Assembly (NCBI RefSeq): GCF_024138125.1
Contig: NZ_CP099993.1
Span: forward strand, 1,364,001 to 1,428,000
Length of the DNA stretch: 64,000 nucleotides
From: Halorussus salilacus
GTDB taxonomy: Archaea > Halobacteriota > Halobacteria > Halobacteriales > Haladaptataceae
Reading direction: 5' to 3'
Position 1 is the first letter of the stretch, and each line of letters starts with the position of its first letter. The position numbers and the translations under genes were made by a program. Shown in pieces: positions 17,416-25,655 of the stretch. The notes under the pieces were generated by a model, which had not been told where the DNA came from, ran no database searches, and saw only the letters and a list, made by a program, of their open reading frames with translations.

Positions 17416-18396
17416 ATGACCGACGACGAGGCGGGCAGACCACCCGAGGTCGCGGCGGTCGGGAGCGCGGTCGTGGACCGCATCTACGCGCTGACGAACC
17501 TCCCGGAACCCGACGGCGGGGCGTTCGTCTGCGAGGAATCGACCGCGGTCGGCGGGGTCGCCGCGAACGTCGCGGCCGGACTCGCCCGCCTCGGGCGCGA
17601 GGCGGGCGTCGTCTCCCGGGTCGGCGACGACGAGGCGGGTCGACGGGTCTTCGCCGACCTGCGCGAGCGCGGCATCGACGTCGAGAGGGTTCAGTGGGGC
17701 GACGAGCGGACCTCCTACTCGCTGATTCTCCGGGACCCCGACGGCGAACGCATGATAATCGCGGGCGGCGAGGCCGTGCCGAACCTCCGGCTCACCGACT
17801 CGGACCGCGAGTACCTCCGGCGGGCAGACGTTATTTTCACCAGCGCGTACGCGCCCGACCCCGTGGTCGCCGACCTCGCCGACCTCGCGGGGGGCGACTC
17901 CGGCGACGGCTCCGACGACCCCGACGACCCCGACGACCGTCCCGCCCTCGCGTTCGACCTCTCCGGACCGCTCTCGGAACTCCAAGACCGCGCCGCGCGT
18001 CGGGAGACCATCGACGACCTCCTGACCGTCTGCGACCTGTTCGTCGCCAACGAGGTGTCGGCCCGGTCGTACCTCGGTGTCGGACCGCGCGAGGCGATAG
18101 CGGAACTCCGCGAGCGCGGCGTCCGGCGGGCCGCGGTCACCCGCGGGGCCGACGGCGCGCTCCTGCTCGACGGCGGGGAGGTCCTCGAAGTTCCGGCGTT
18201 CGAGGTCGAGGTCGCCGACGCGACCGGCGCGGGCGACGCGTTCACCGCGGGGCTCGTCCACGCGTGGCTCCTCGGCGGTCGTTCTTCGGTGGAGGCCGGT
18301 CGGTTCGCGGCCGCGGCGGCCGCGCTCAACTGCACCGCCGAGGGCGCGCGCGGCGGCCTGCCGACCGAAGATGAGGCGAACGAACTCCTCGATTAG
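17416..18396 (+). CDS. PfkB-family carbohydrate kinase
   Basis: The 326-residue kinase shows the family start EVAAVGSAVVDRIYALTNLPEPDGG, the glycine pair region GGVAANVAAGLARLGR, and PfkB signature 2 DATGAGDAFTAGLVHA with the catalytic Asp in GAGD. It phosphorylates a sugar or nucleoside with ATP. The substrate (ribose, fructose, KDG or a nucleoside) is not fixed by sequence. An Asp/Gly/Pro low-complexity insert (GDSGDGSDDPDDPDDRP) lies mid-chain. It is followed by the convergent BtpA gene after 19 bases. Confidence 0.85.
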   Translation: MTDDEAGRPPEVAAVGSAVVDRIYALTNLPEPDGGAFVCEESTAVGGVAANVAAGLARLGREAGVVSRVGDDEAGRRVFADLRERGIDVERVQWGDERTSYSLILRDPDGERMIIAGGEAVPNLRLTDSDREYLRRADVIFTSAYAPDPVVADLADLAGGDSGDGSDDPDDPDDRPALAFDLSGPLSELQDRAARRETIDDLLTVCDLFVANEVSARSYLGVGPREAIAELRERGVRRAAVTRGADGALLLDGGEVLEVPAFEVEVADATGAGDAFTAGLVHAWLLGGRSSVEAGRFAAAAAALNCTAEGARGGLPTEDEANELLD

Positions 18397-18415
18397 CGCG
18401 CCTTCTCGGTCCCCG

Positions 18416-19228
18416 TCAGCGCGCGTCGTCGGCGGCCGCGACCAGTTCCGCGACCCGCGCCTCGTCGACGGGGTTCGTGGTCTCGCCCCCCTCCTTCAGG
18501 GCGGTCCCGACGACGACGCCGTCGGCGGTGGCGAGCAGGTCGGCGACGTTCTCGCGGGTGGTGCCGCTCCCGACGAGGACCGGCGCGTCGAGTCCGGCCT
18601 CGTCGCGCGCTCTGGCGACCGCTTCGAGGTGGTCGCCAGCGACCTCGTGGCCCGTGCCCGCGCCGCTGACGAGTACGCCCTCGGCGAGGCCGCGCTGGAC
18701 CGGTTCGGCCACGGCCTCGGCGTCGACGGGTCGCTCGGCGAGCGGCGCGGAGTGTTTCACGTCGAGGTCGGCGAGGACGGCGGCGTCCGAGTCGAGGCGG
18801 TCGCGCAGGCGCATCGTCTCGTGGGCCTCCCCCTCGACGATTCCCTGGTCCGTCACGCGCGCGCCGACGTGGACGTTCACCCGGACGAACGCCGCGCCGA
18901 CCGCGGCCGCGACCGAGAGCGCGGCCGCGGCGTCGTTGCGGAGGACGTTGATTCCCAGCGGGAGCGAGACGGCGTCGCGAATCTCGGTCGCGACGCGGGT
19001 CATCGACGCGACCACATGCTTGGGCACGTCGTCGGGGTAGAAGGGCGCGTCGCCGAAGTTCTCGACCAGCAGGGCGTCGACGCCCCCGGCTTCGAGGCGG
19101 CGGGCGTCCCGCAGGGCCGACTCGTGGACCGCGTCGAAGTCGCCGTCGTACTTCGGCGCGCCCGGGAGAGGCGGGAGGTGGACCATGCCGACGACCGGTT
19201 TCTCGGCGTCGATGGCGTCGAGGTTCAT
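18416..19228 (-). CDS. BtpA/SgcQ family protein
   Basis: The 270-residue TIM-barrel-like protein starts with PVVGMVHLPPLPGAP and contains LLVENFGDAPF, LPLGINVLRND and GSGTTRENVADLLATADGVVVGTALK. These match the BtpA family, named for a cyanobacterial protein linked to photosystem I; in archaea the role is unknown. The start at 19228 gives the conserved MNLDAID-KPVVGMVHLP beginning. It is divergent from the membrane protein at 19313. Confidence 0.85.
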   Translation of the reverse strand: MNLDAIDAEKPVVGMVHLPPLPGAPKYDGDFDAVHESALRDARRLEAGGVDALLVENFGDAPFYPDDVPKHVVASMTRVATEIRDAVSLPLGINVLRNDAAAALSVAAAVGAAFVRVNVHVGARVTDQGIVEGEAHETMRLRDRLDSDAAVLADLDVKHSAPLAERPVDAEAVAEPVQRGLAEGVLVSGAGTGHEVAGDHLEAVARARDEAGLDAPVLVGSGTTRENVADLLATADGVVVGTALKEGGETTNPVDEARVAELVAAADDAR

Positions 19229-19312
19229 GTTCTCCCGGTGGGGGAGACCGGTGTTAAGGGGTTCGTTCGTGCGGAGATTCAAAAGCGATGGCGAGGAAAC
19301 CAACGGCGACGG

Positions 19313-19954
19313 ATGTCGCGTAGCACGAACGTATCGGAGGCGCTTCCGGAGACGGTTTCGGCGACCGAGGCCCTCGAAAACGCGGTCGAGGAGTCCCGAC
19401 GCGAGTACGACAAGAAGGTCGAGACGATGGAGGAGATCGACGACAAGGCGATGCGCAGCGTCAGGACCGCGGTGATCTTGCTGGGATTGGTCGTGTCGGC
19501 GATCAGCGTGAAGGGTCCGAATGCCGTCGGGGAGCGGGCTCTGTTGCCGATTCTCGTCGGTGGAATCGGTGTCAGCGCACTCGCTCTCTCGATAAGCTAC
19601 GGTATCGGGACGTACTCCGCGACGCAGTATCCGACCGGAATCGGAACCGAACACCGAACGGAGGTAACGATTGGTGACTACAGCCGCGACGAGTGGTTCG
19701 TCAATATGTTGGACGAGTACGATAATTGGTCGGACGAAATCGCCGAGGAAGTGGCAAAGAACGTCCAGTACTTAGAGACCGTCCAGTTCTGTCTCTCGTT
19801 CGGCGTGATTTCTCTCCTCAGTTCATCAAGCGTGATCGTCCTGCACGTCGCCTACGGAATCCCACCGCTCGGGAGTTTCGTGGCCATCGTGGTGCTTATT
19901 TCGCTCGGAGTGAGCCAAACGAATTTATACGAAGGCGACGAACACCTATCATAG
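19313..19954 (+). CDS. Multi-pass membrane protein, paralogue of the 22625-23092 protein
   Basis: The 213-residue protein begins with a charged helix (EESRREYDKKVETMEEIDDKAMRSVRT), then two close hydrophobic segments (TAVILLGLVVSAISV; ILVGGIGVSALALSISYGIG). An acidic loop of about 65 residues contains RDEWFVNMLDEYDNW, and one or two more membrane segments follow. The DxKAxRxVR-then-TM layout and the DEW/NW loop are shared with the 22625-23092 protein. No known family was recognised; the layout recalls small 2-4TM effector proteins, but that is only an analogy. It is followed after 2 bases by a 47-codon gene. Confidence 0.7.
   Translation: MSRSTNVSEALPETVSATEALENAVEESRREYDKKVETMEEIDDKAMRSVRTAVILLGLVVSAISVKGPNAVGERALLPILVGGIGVSALALSISYGIGTYSATQYPTGIGTEHRTEVTIGDYSRDEWFVNMLDEYDNWSDEIAEEVAKNVQYLETVQFCLSFGVISLLSSSSVIVLHVAYGIPPLGSFVAIVVLISLGVSQTNLYEGDEHLS
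19924..19929 (+). promoter_or_regulatory. TATA-like box inside the end of the 19313 gene
   Basis: TTTATA lies 28-33 bases before the ATG at 19957. It could drive a separate leaderless message for the small protein in addition to read-through from the upstream gene. Confidence 0.4.
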
Positions 19955-19956
19955 CT

Positions 19957-20100
19957 ATGGGCAAATCTCGAAAGACGGGGCGCGAACTCGAACCCGCCCG
20001 AATCCAGAAAGGAACGCCGCTCGCCCGGAAGTTCTTCGCCAAGCTCGGCATCACGTCGGCGAGGTACGACCGCCAGCAGAGCGAAGACGAGGACGACTGA
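19957..20100 (+). CDS. Small basic peptide with acidic tail, downstream partner of the membrane protein
   Basis: The 47-residue protein (MGKSRKTGRELEPARIQKGT) has a basic start, an amphipathic stretch PLARKFFAKLGI, then ARYDRQQSEDEDD. A 40-residue protein with a similar end (RRYEDDEQSDD) follows the paralogous membrane gene at 22625-23092. It begins 2 bases after the membrane gene, so co-expression is likely. The function is unknown. Confidence 0.6.
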   Translation: MGKSRKTGRELEPARIQKGTPLARKFFAKLGITSARYDRQQSEDEDD

Positions 20101-20105
20101 GCGAC

Positions 20106-21242
20106 CTACTCCTCGGCTTCCGTTTCGTCGCCTGCTTCTGCCCCTTCCTCTGATTCTTCTTCCTCCTCCGCCGCCTCCTCGCGCGCCAGATTCCAGAACG
20201 CCTCCAGAATCACCTGTTTCGCCACCGCACCCCGGGTCGTCCAGTGGTGGGCGTAATCGAGCATGTCGTCGTAGATTCGGGGCTTGCACCCCGCGGCCTT
20301 GGGGTGGCCGCCGCCGTTGACCTGCCGGGCGACCTCGTGGGCGCGCTCGAAGTCATCGGTGCCCCGGATGGAGGCGCTCCCGGACGGCTTGACCACGACC
20401 GCGGCGTCGGTGCCCTGCTGGCGGAGCGCCTCGGCGACCTCGTTCTGGGAGCACCGGCCGTAGGTGACCCCGACGGTCCACGGGCCGACCTCCTCGACGT
20501 CGGCGCGGGCGACCGCCTTCTCGATGAGCGCGTCCTTCTCGACGCGCATCTCCGCGAGGAACTCCTCGATTTCGGGGGAGAGGTCGGCGCCGTGTTCGGC
20601 GACCGCCTCGATGTACTCCTCGGGGTCGGCCCAGTAGGAGAAGTCGGCCAGATCGTCGCTCCGGGGGTCGTCGCGAATCCAGAGGTCGTGGTCGCGGGTG
20701 ACCGCCGCGAGTTCCACGAGGTAGTCGGGGAAGTCGTAGTCGAGGGCGCGGACCGCCACGTCGGCGGTGCACTCCTCGTCGCTGTCGCCGACCACGAGGT
20801 CGACGCCCGCCTCTCGGACCGACTCCGAGACGGAGTCGGTCCACTGGTGGTGGTCGAACCACCGGACCTCGCCCGCCTGCTCGACCAGCACTTCGAGCGC
20901 CTCGCCCACCTCGTCGTAGGTGTCGGGACAGAGGTCGCAGACGAACACGCGCGCGCCGGGTTCGCTGTAGTCGGCGACGCGTTCGAGCGCGTCTTCGAGG
21001 TCGTGGGGTCCGGCGTCGATGAGCGCCGCATCTCCGTACACCTCCCGGACGAGCGCGGTGCAAGCGAGGCCGTCGGCGTCGGGGTCGGCCACGACCGCCA
21101 CCTCCGCGCCGGTCAGCGCCGTCTCGGCCTCGGCCTCCTCCTTGGCCTCCTCGACGGAGTCGGGGACGAAGAATCCCTCGCCCGGGAGGATGGACTTGCG
21201 CTCGATGGAGAGATTGTCGTCGTCGATGACCCAGTCTTTCAT
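20106..21242 (-). CDS. DHH-family phosphoesterase
   Basis: The 378-residue protein has DHH motifs VVADPDADGLACTALV (metal-binding), FVCDLCPDT, RWFDHHQWTDS (the DHH triad region) and the DHHA1 motif VNGGGHPKAAGC. It belongs to the RecJ/NrnA-like superfamily: hydrolysis of nucleic acids or short (di)nucleotides with Mn. The C-terminus is a long Glu-rich tail. Haloarchaeal members of this size are single-strand exonuclease-like; the exact substrate is inferred. It converges with the small peptide gene at 19957. Confidence 0.85.
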   Translation of the reverse strand: MKDWVIDDDNLSIERKSILPGEGFFVPDSVEEAKEEAEAETALTGAEVAVVADPDADGLACTALVREVYGDAALIDAGPHDLEDALERVADYSEPGARVFVCDLCPDTYDEVGEALEVLVEQAGEVRWFDHHQWTDSVSESVREAGVDLVVGDSDEECTADVAVRALDYDFPDYLVELAAVTRDHDLWIRDDPRSDDLADFSYWADPEEYIEAVAEHGADLSPEIEEFLAEMRVEKDALIEKAVARADVEEVGPWTVGVTYGRCSQNEVAEALRQQGTDAAVVVKPSGSASIRGTDDFERAHEVARQVNGGGHPKAAGCKPRIYDDMLDYAHHWTTRGAVAKQVILEAFWNLAREEAAEEEEESEEGAEAGDETEAEE

Positions 21243-21317
21243 ACGGTCCGTTCCGGGACCGACACGAAAGAATCACCCGGTTGCGCGACGCCCCCGGCCG
21301 CCGGGTCAGTCGCCGGG

Positions 21318-21767
21318 TCAGTCGCCGCCGTCACCGTCGGCCTCGCCGTCGAGTTGGCGCACCGTCAGCACGGGCACCGGACACGACCGGACGACGCGCT
21401 CGGCGACGCTGCCGATGAGGAACCGGTTCTCGCCGTGACGGCCTCGCGTCCCGGTAGCGACCACGTCTGCGTCCTGCTCGCGGGCGTACTCGGTGATCTC
21501 GGGCGCGGGGTGGCCCTCTCGGACCGCGGTGACGACCTCGCGGTCGGCGTGGTCGCGGACCGAATCGAGCGCCTCGCTCGACTGACTCTCCAGCGCTGCC
21601 CGGAGTTCCTCGCGGAGCGCCTCGGGCGAGGACTCCACTTCGCCGGTGTCGACGACGTACAGCGCGTGGACCGCGGCGTCGAACCGCTCTGCGAGGTCGA
21701 GGGCGACTTCGACGGCCCGAGTCACGCTCTCGGAGCCGTCGGTGGCGATGACGACGGTGTCTATCAT
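21318..21767 (-). CDS. Universal stress protein (UspA family)
   Basis: The 149-residue protein starts MIDTVVIATDGSESVTRAVE and ends with the ATP-binding-type motif GTRGRHGENRFLIGSVAERVVRSCPVPVLTV (G-x2-G-x9-G-S/T). A Rossmann-like alpha/beta fold is expected. UspA proteins respond to stress and often bind ATP. It is divergent from a second UspA gene at 22019. Confidence 0.9.
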   Translation of the reverse strand: MIDTVVIATDGSESVTRAVEVALDLAERFDAAVHALYVVDTGEVESSPEALREELRAALESQSSEALDSVRDHADREVVTAVREGHPAPEITEYAREQDADVVATGTRGRHGENRFLIGSVAERVVRSCPVPVLTVRQLDGEADGDGGD

Positions 21768-21876
21768 GCCCGCCCCTACTGTCGGACGCCTCTTAAATTT
21801 CGGTGGGGCGAGTCGGCGGGTGAGTCGAGGTGGCGTGCGACGGGGCGGGTCGGGCGTGCCACGAATGGGAGGGGAA

Positions 21877-21914
21877 CGGGCGCGCGAGGACCCGCACGGG
21901 TCCTCGCGCGCCCG
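21877..21914. repeat. Perfect 17-bp-arm palindrome between two uspA genes
   Basis: CGGGCGCGCGAGGACCC (21877-21893) is exactly inverted at 21898-21914 around GCAC. It lies in the 251-base divergent region. A second signal follows: TCGACGAACGACC occurs twice, at about 21931 and 21949. These could be regulatory sites for either gene. Confidence 0.55.
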
Positions 21915-22018
21915 GCCGAGTCGCGAAGAATCGACGAACGACCGAGCATCGACGAACGACCCAGAGCCGGGCACGCGCGAAGCGAGGATTTTTGCCGGGC
22001 GACCGCACACGTATCCAC

Positions 22019-22474
22019 ATGACCGAGCCGCCGCTGACAGTCGACACCGTCCTCGTCCCGGTCGACGGGAGCGACGAGTCGGCAGACGCCGTCGAGTACG
22101 CAGCCGCAGTCGCCGAGAAGTACGGGGCCAGCGTCCACGCGATGTACGTCCTCGGCGAGGAACTCGTCCGGGGCATCGAGACCGGGACGGTCGACGAGGA
22201 CGAGGTGCTCTCGGAGACCGAGGCGTTCATGGACCGGGTCCGAGACATCGCCGCTGTCCGGGACGTGGCGCTCTCGACCTCGAACGCCTACGGCTTTTCG
22301 ACCACGCGAAAGACCCAGCACCCGGGGAGCGCCATCCTCGACACCGCCGAGGACATCGACGCCGACTTCCTCGTGATTCCGCGCGAACCCCTCAGCGGCG
22401 AACCCGGAGAGGTGCTGGAGAAGGCCGCCGAGTACGTGTTACTGTACGCGAGCCAGCCCGTGCTGTCGGTGTAG
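22019..22474 (+). CDS. Universal stress protein (UspA family)
   Basis: The 151-residue protein starts with TVDTVLVPVDGSDESADAVEYAAAVAEKYGA, the UspA N-terminal strand and helix. It has no complete G-x2-G-x9-G ATP motif (the equivalent region reads IPREPLSGEPGE), so it may not bind ATP. ATG at 22019 gives the family length. It is divergent from the UspA gene at 21318. Confidence 0.85.
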   Translation: MTEPPLTVDTVLVPVDGSDESADAVEYAAAVAEKYGASVHAMYVLGEELVRGIETGTVDEDEVLSETEAFMDRVRDIAAVRDVALSTSNAYGFSTTRKTQHPGSAILDTAEDIDADFLVIPREPLSGEPGEVLEKAAEYVLLYASQPVLSV

Positions 22475-22477
22475 TCG

Positions 22478-22600
22478 CTAGTCGTCGGACTGTTCGTCGT
22501 CCTCGTATCTGCGTCGTCGGATGAGCCACTTCGTGAGCCACGCCGGTTTGTTATACATTCGAGCGCCTTTCTCGGCGGGCGTCCGTGGCTTGTCGGTCAT
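22478..22600 (-). CDS. Small basic peptide with acidic tail, downstream partner of the 22625 membrane protein
   Basis: The 40-residue frame reads MTDKPRTPAEKGARMYNKPA, then WLTKWLIRRRRYEDDEQSDD. It lies 24 bases after the end of the 22625-23092 membrane gene on the same strand. Its basic-amphipathic body and Y[DE]-acidic end resemble the 47-residue protein at 19957, which follows the paralogous membrane gene. This conserved arrangement supports a real gene. The function is unknown. Confidence 0.55.
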   Translation of the reverse strand: MTDKPRTPAEKGARMYNKPAWLTKWLIRRRRYEDDEQSDD

Positions 22601-22624
22601 CTGTCGGCTGTTAGTCGCTATCGA

Positions 22625-23092
22625 CTATAAAAGTACGGACAGACCGACGAACGCGATTCCGCACAGTAGCGAGGTTTGGGACGCGAAAAGCAGTCGGCTA
22701 CAGACGTGTATCTCTCGTTCGTTGTCCGCTATCCAGTTCCCGAAACTATAGAGCAAATCGTTCCGCCATCCGGTTTCGTCGAAGTCCCCGTCTGCGAGTT
22801 GCTTGATGTACTTCTCGTTGGGTCCGAGATAGAGGTCCGATTCGTTGTACGTGAACAGTCCGGTGGCAACCGAGACCACGAGTGCAAGTCCAGCAATCGC
22901 TACGGCGACGGAATCGAACAACTGCGAATCGATTCGCCACACCGAAACGAGTGCTCCGATGAGTACAACCGTAATTCGTACCGTTCGGACCGCCTTCGTG
23001 TCTACGGCCGACAGGGTCTCCCGTTGGGCTTCCAGTACGGCGCGGGCCTCCCGGTACGTCACCTCGTGGCGGTCGAGTCCGTCGTCCGACAT
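22625..23092 (-). CDS. Membrane protein, paralogue of the 19313-19954 protein
   Basis: The 155-residue protein has an N-terminal charged helix (YREARAVLEAQRETLSAVDTKAVRTVR), two hydrophobic segments (ITVVLIGALVSVWRI; VAVAIAGLALVVSVATGLF), an acidic loop with DETGWRNDLLYSFGNWI and a final hydrophobic segment (LLCGIAFVGLSVLL). VDTKAVRTVRITVVLIG aligns with IDDKAMRSVRTAVILLG of the 19313 protein. It is shorter at both ends. The gene is somewhat less GC-rich than its neighbours. No known family was recognised. Confidence 0.7.
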   Translation of the reverse strand: MSDDGLDRHEVTYREARAVLEAQRETLSAVDTKAVRTVRITVVLIGALVSVWRIDSQLFDSVAVAIAGLALVVSVATGLFTYNESDLYLGPNEKYIKQLADGDFDETGWRNDLLYSFGNWIADNEREIHVCSRLLFASQTSLLCGIAFVGLSVLL

Positions 23093-23120
23093 CCGGGCCG
23101 AGTTTGGCTCGTCATCCCGT

Positions 23121-23645
23121 TTATAGTTTGAGAGACATCTCTATCTCGAAGCTCTCGGTGCCGTACGTCTCGAAGCCGACCGACTCGTAGAGGCCGACCG
23201 CCGCGCGGTTCCACCGCTCGACGGTCAGCCACACCTTCTCGACGCCGTTCGCGCGGCCGTGGCCCAGAAGCGCGCGGATGAGCTTCGACCCGATTCCCGC
23301 GCGCTGGTAGTCCTGATGCACGAAGATGGCGAGTTCGTAGGCGTCGTCGCCGCCGGGCACCAGTGTGGCGTGGCCGACCGCGCGGTCGCCGTGCCACGCG
23401 ACCACGTTCAGGCCGTCGAGCAGGGCCTCGAACCACTCGCGGACCCGCGACTCGGTCGCCGGGGGGATGCCCTGCGCGCGGTCGGCCGAGTCGAAGTCGA
23501 CGTACATCTCCACGACCGCCTCGAAGTCGTCATCCTCGTAGGGTCGAATCTCTATCTCCCGGCCCTCCCCGTCGGCGAACGAGACGGGCGGCTCCGGGAG
23601 GGGCCCGGCCCGCTCGTCGGGGTAGCGTCGCTCGCTCCGGCTCAT
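23121..23645 (-). CDS. GNAT-family N-acetyltransferase
   Basis: The 174-residue protein has the GNAT core: IEIRPYEDDDFEAVVEMY, the strand pair VVAWHGDRAVGHATLV, and the acetyl-CoA loop QDYQRAGIGSKLIRALLGHGR (Q/R-x2-G-x-G/A), ending with GLYESVGFETYG. The substrate is unknown. It overlaps the upstream UspA-like gene by 4 bases, so both are one transcript. Confidence 0.88.
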   Translation of the reverse strand: MSRSERRYPDERAGPLPEPPVSFADGEGREIEIRPYEDDDFEAVVEMYVDFDSADRAQGIPPATESRVREWFEALLDGLNVVAWHGDRAVGHATLVPGGDDAYELAIFVHQDYQRAGIGSKLIRALLGHGRANGVEKVWLTVERWNRAAVGLYESVGFETYGTESFEIEMSLKL

Positions 23646-24010
23646 CGTACCAGCGTCACGGTGACCGGGGAGTTCAACAGGACGAACTCCGCGATGTGGC
23701 CGAGCTTGATCTTGCCCATCGGACTCCGCTGGCCGCCGCCGAGCACGAGCTGGTCGAACCCCTCGCGCTCGGCGAGGTCGACCAGTTCGCTGCCGGGGTC
23801 GCCCGGCAGGCGACGGACCTCGGCCGAGAACCCCGCGTCGTCGAGGGTCTCGCGCACGCGGTCCTCCACGTCGTCCGGGTCGCGGTCGCTCTCGGGATTT
23901 TCGAGGACGGCGACCGTGAGGTCGTCGCCCGCGGCCTTCGCACGGTCTACGGTCTTCTCTAAGGCGTGCAACGAGTCGTCGCTCCCGCCGATTCCGAGTA
24001 GCACGTTCAT
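23642..24010 (-). CDS. Universal stress protein, short UspA-fold
   Basis: The 122-residue protein (MNVLLGIGGSDDSLHALEKT) has a UspA fold with the nucleotide-loop-like end LGGGQRSPMGKIKLGHIAEFVLLNSPVTVTLV. It is shorter than the two other UspA proteins in the window. Its stop overlaps the GNAT start by 4 bases. The third UspA gene within 3 kb suggests a stress-response neighbourhood. Confidence 0.85.
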   Translation of the reverse strand: MNVLLGIGGSDDSLHALEKTVDRAKAAGDDLTVAVLENPESDRDPDDVEDRVRETLDDAGFSAEVRRLPGDPGSELVDLAEREGFDQLVLGGGQRSPMGKIKLGHIAEFVLLNSPVTVTLVR

Positions 24011-24116
24011 ACGACACCCAACCGGGCCATCCGTGAAAACAGTTGTGCGGGCGACCGAAGCGTGGGAATCGCCGCCAGACGATACGCTTTTCCACCCCGA
24101 ACCGTAACCCCGATTC

Positions 24117-24857
24117 ATGGCAGACGACCCGTCGCGTCCGCCCGAGAACGACCATCAGGACGCAGAGCGCGAGGCTCCCGAATCCACCGACACCGATTCG
24201 GAAGCCGAGTCCGACTCGCCCGAAGCGGATTCCTCCGGCGACGAGACGGTCGAGGAGGCCACCGAATCCGACGAGGGAGACACCGGCCCCGACGAGGAGT
24301 CGGTTCCGGAGGACGTGCGCAAGTACGAGCGGTTCCAGAAGATGGACGGCGCGCAGTACGACCGGGTCAACGAGTTCCTCCGGGACCGGACCTACATCAC
24401 CGCCCGCGAGTGGGCCATCGCCCGGCTCTGTGCCGACTTCCGGACCGAGACGGGCGTCGAGATGACCAAGATCGGCGAGAACCTCCCCGAACTCGTCCCG
24501 TTCATGACCGACACCTACACCCCGCAGGCGGTCAATCAGGCCCGGTCGTCGTTCGAGGACAAGGTCCGGCAGGCCGGGGCGACCTTCCTCTACGGCGCGA
24601 TGTCCGGCTTCTTCACGGCCGAGGAGCTCGACGACATGATGTACGAGGTGACCGAGGTCGCGAAGTTCCTGCTCGAAGTCGAGGGCGTAGACCTCTCGGT
24701 CGACGAGGAGCTCGAGGCCGAGGACCGCATCTCGGGCGTGATGCGCGAGGTCCGGTCGGCGAGCGAACAGCTACGCCACGACGAACTGGAGTGCCCGAAC
24801 TGCGGCACCGAGTTGGAAGCCACGGACGCCGAGACGGCGGTCGAGTCCGACGACTGA
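24117..24857 (+). CDS. Conserved haloarchaeal protein (DUF5806-like)
   Basis: The 246-residue protein has about 65 very acidic low-complexity N-terminal residues, then a conserved helical domain (YERFQKMDGAQYDRVNEFLRD; MTKIGENLPELVPFMTDTYT). A C-terminal CPNCGTELEA provides half of a zinc-ribbon-like site. The middle domain is well conserved among haloarchaea as I recall it, but has no known activity. Confidence 0.75.
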   Translation: MADDPSRPPENDHQDAEREAPESTDTDSEAESDSPEADSSGDETVEEATESDEGDTGPDEESVPEDVRKYERFQKMDGAQYDRVNEFLRDRTYITAREWAIARLCADFRTETGVEMTKIGENLPELVPFMTDTYTPQAVNQARSSFEDKVRQAGATFLYGAMSGFFTAEELDDMMYEVTEVAKFLLEVEGVDLSVDEELEAEDRISGVMREVRSASEQLRHDELECPNCGTELEATDAETAVESDD

Positions 24858-24938
24858 GACGCCGTCTCGTCGAACTGGCCTTTTTCGTCGGTCGGGCTCT
24901 TCTCGGTCGAGCAGGTCTTTTGCGTCGCTCCGGCTGTC

Positions 24939-25511
24939 TCACTCCTCGGAGGTCGGCGGCGCGAACGGTTCGGGGTCCTCGTGGGTGAACTCGATGCGGT
25001 CGTTCTTGAGCGTCCGGAGGTACGTCCGCATCTCTCCGGCGCGCTCGGCGGCCTCCAGCATCTCGCTGGCGTCCTCGGCGTCGTAGTACGCGGGGTAGAG
25101 GACCGCGACCTGTTCGGTCGCGTCCTCCATCGCGACGACGAGGAGCACCAGTCCGTCGGCCATCGCGGTGAACGCCTCGTAGGAGCCGAACGCGACCTCG
25201 CCAGCGAGCAGGTCCTCGACCGCCTCGAACTCGTCGCCGGGCACGAGCACGTCGAGGCCGAACCGGTCGTCGTCCCCGTCGGGCGTGCGCGTCGTCACGT
25301 CGCCCGGGTGGAGCTGGAGCGTCTCCCAGCCGTCGGCCTCGTACTCGGCCGCGGTCGCCTCCATGTCGGCGACGACCTCGTCCCAGAACTCCATCGCCCG
25401 GAGGTTCGCGCCGGGCAGTTCGGTGGACTGTTCGAAGGCGGCCGCGGGGTCGTCGGCGTCCTCGAACGACCCCTCGGGCGCTCCGTCGGGGTCGTCGGCG
25501 TCCTCGCTCAT
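24939..25511 (-). CDS. Conserved haloarchaeal acidic protein of unknown function
   Basis: The 190-residue protein begins with an acidic tail (MSEDADDPDGAPEGSF) and carries a mixed alpha/beta body: FWDEVVADMEATAAEYEADGWETLQLHPGD, FGLDVLVPGDEFEAVEDLL, LVLLVVAMEDATEQVAVLYPAYY. No catalytic motif was recognised. It is divergent from the peptide ABC transporter operon. Confidence 0.7.
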   Translation of the reverse strand: MSEDADDPDGAPEGSFEDADDPAAAFEQSTELPGANLRAMEFWDEVVADMEATAAEYEADGWETLQLHPGDVTTRTPDGDDDRFGLDVLVPGDEFEAVEDLLAGEVAFGSYEAFTAMADGLVLLVVAMEDATEQVAVLYPAYYDAEDASEMLEAAERAGEMRTYLRTLKNDRIEFTHEDPEPFAPPTSEE

Positions 25512-25655
25512 GGTTTACGCGCAGTCCTTGCGTGGCAAAAAGCTTCGCACTCGCGCCGGAAGCGACGACTCGGGCGGCGGCGCTCGGGGAGCGAGCGCGC
25601 GTGCGAGTTTCAGTAGAAAGGTATTTGCCCGCCGACCGACCACATTCGCGTAATT

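Noticed and set aside
22521-22751. Plus-strand 76-codon frame
   Set aside because: It lies across the small peptide gene and the end of the membrane gene on the other strand and has non-halophile composition.
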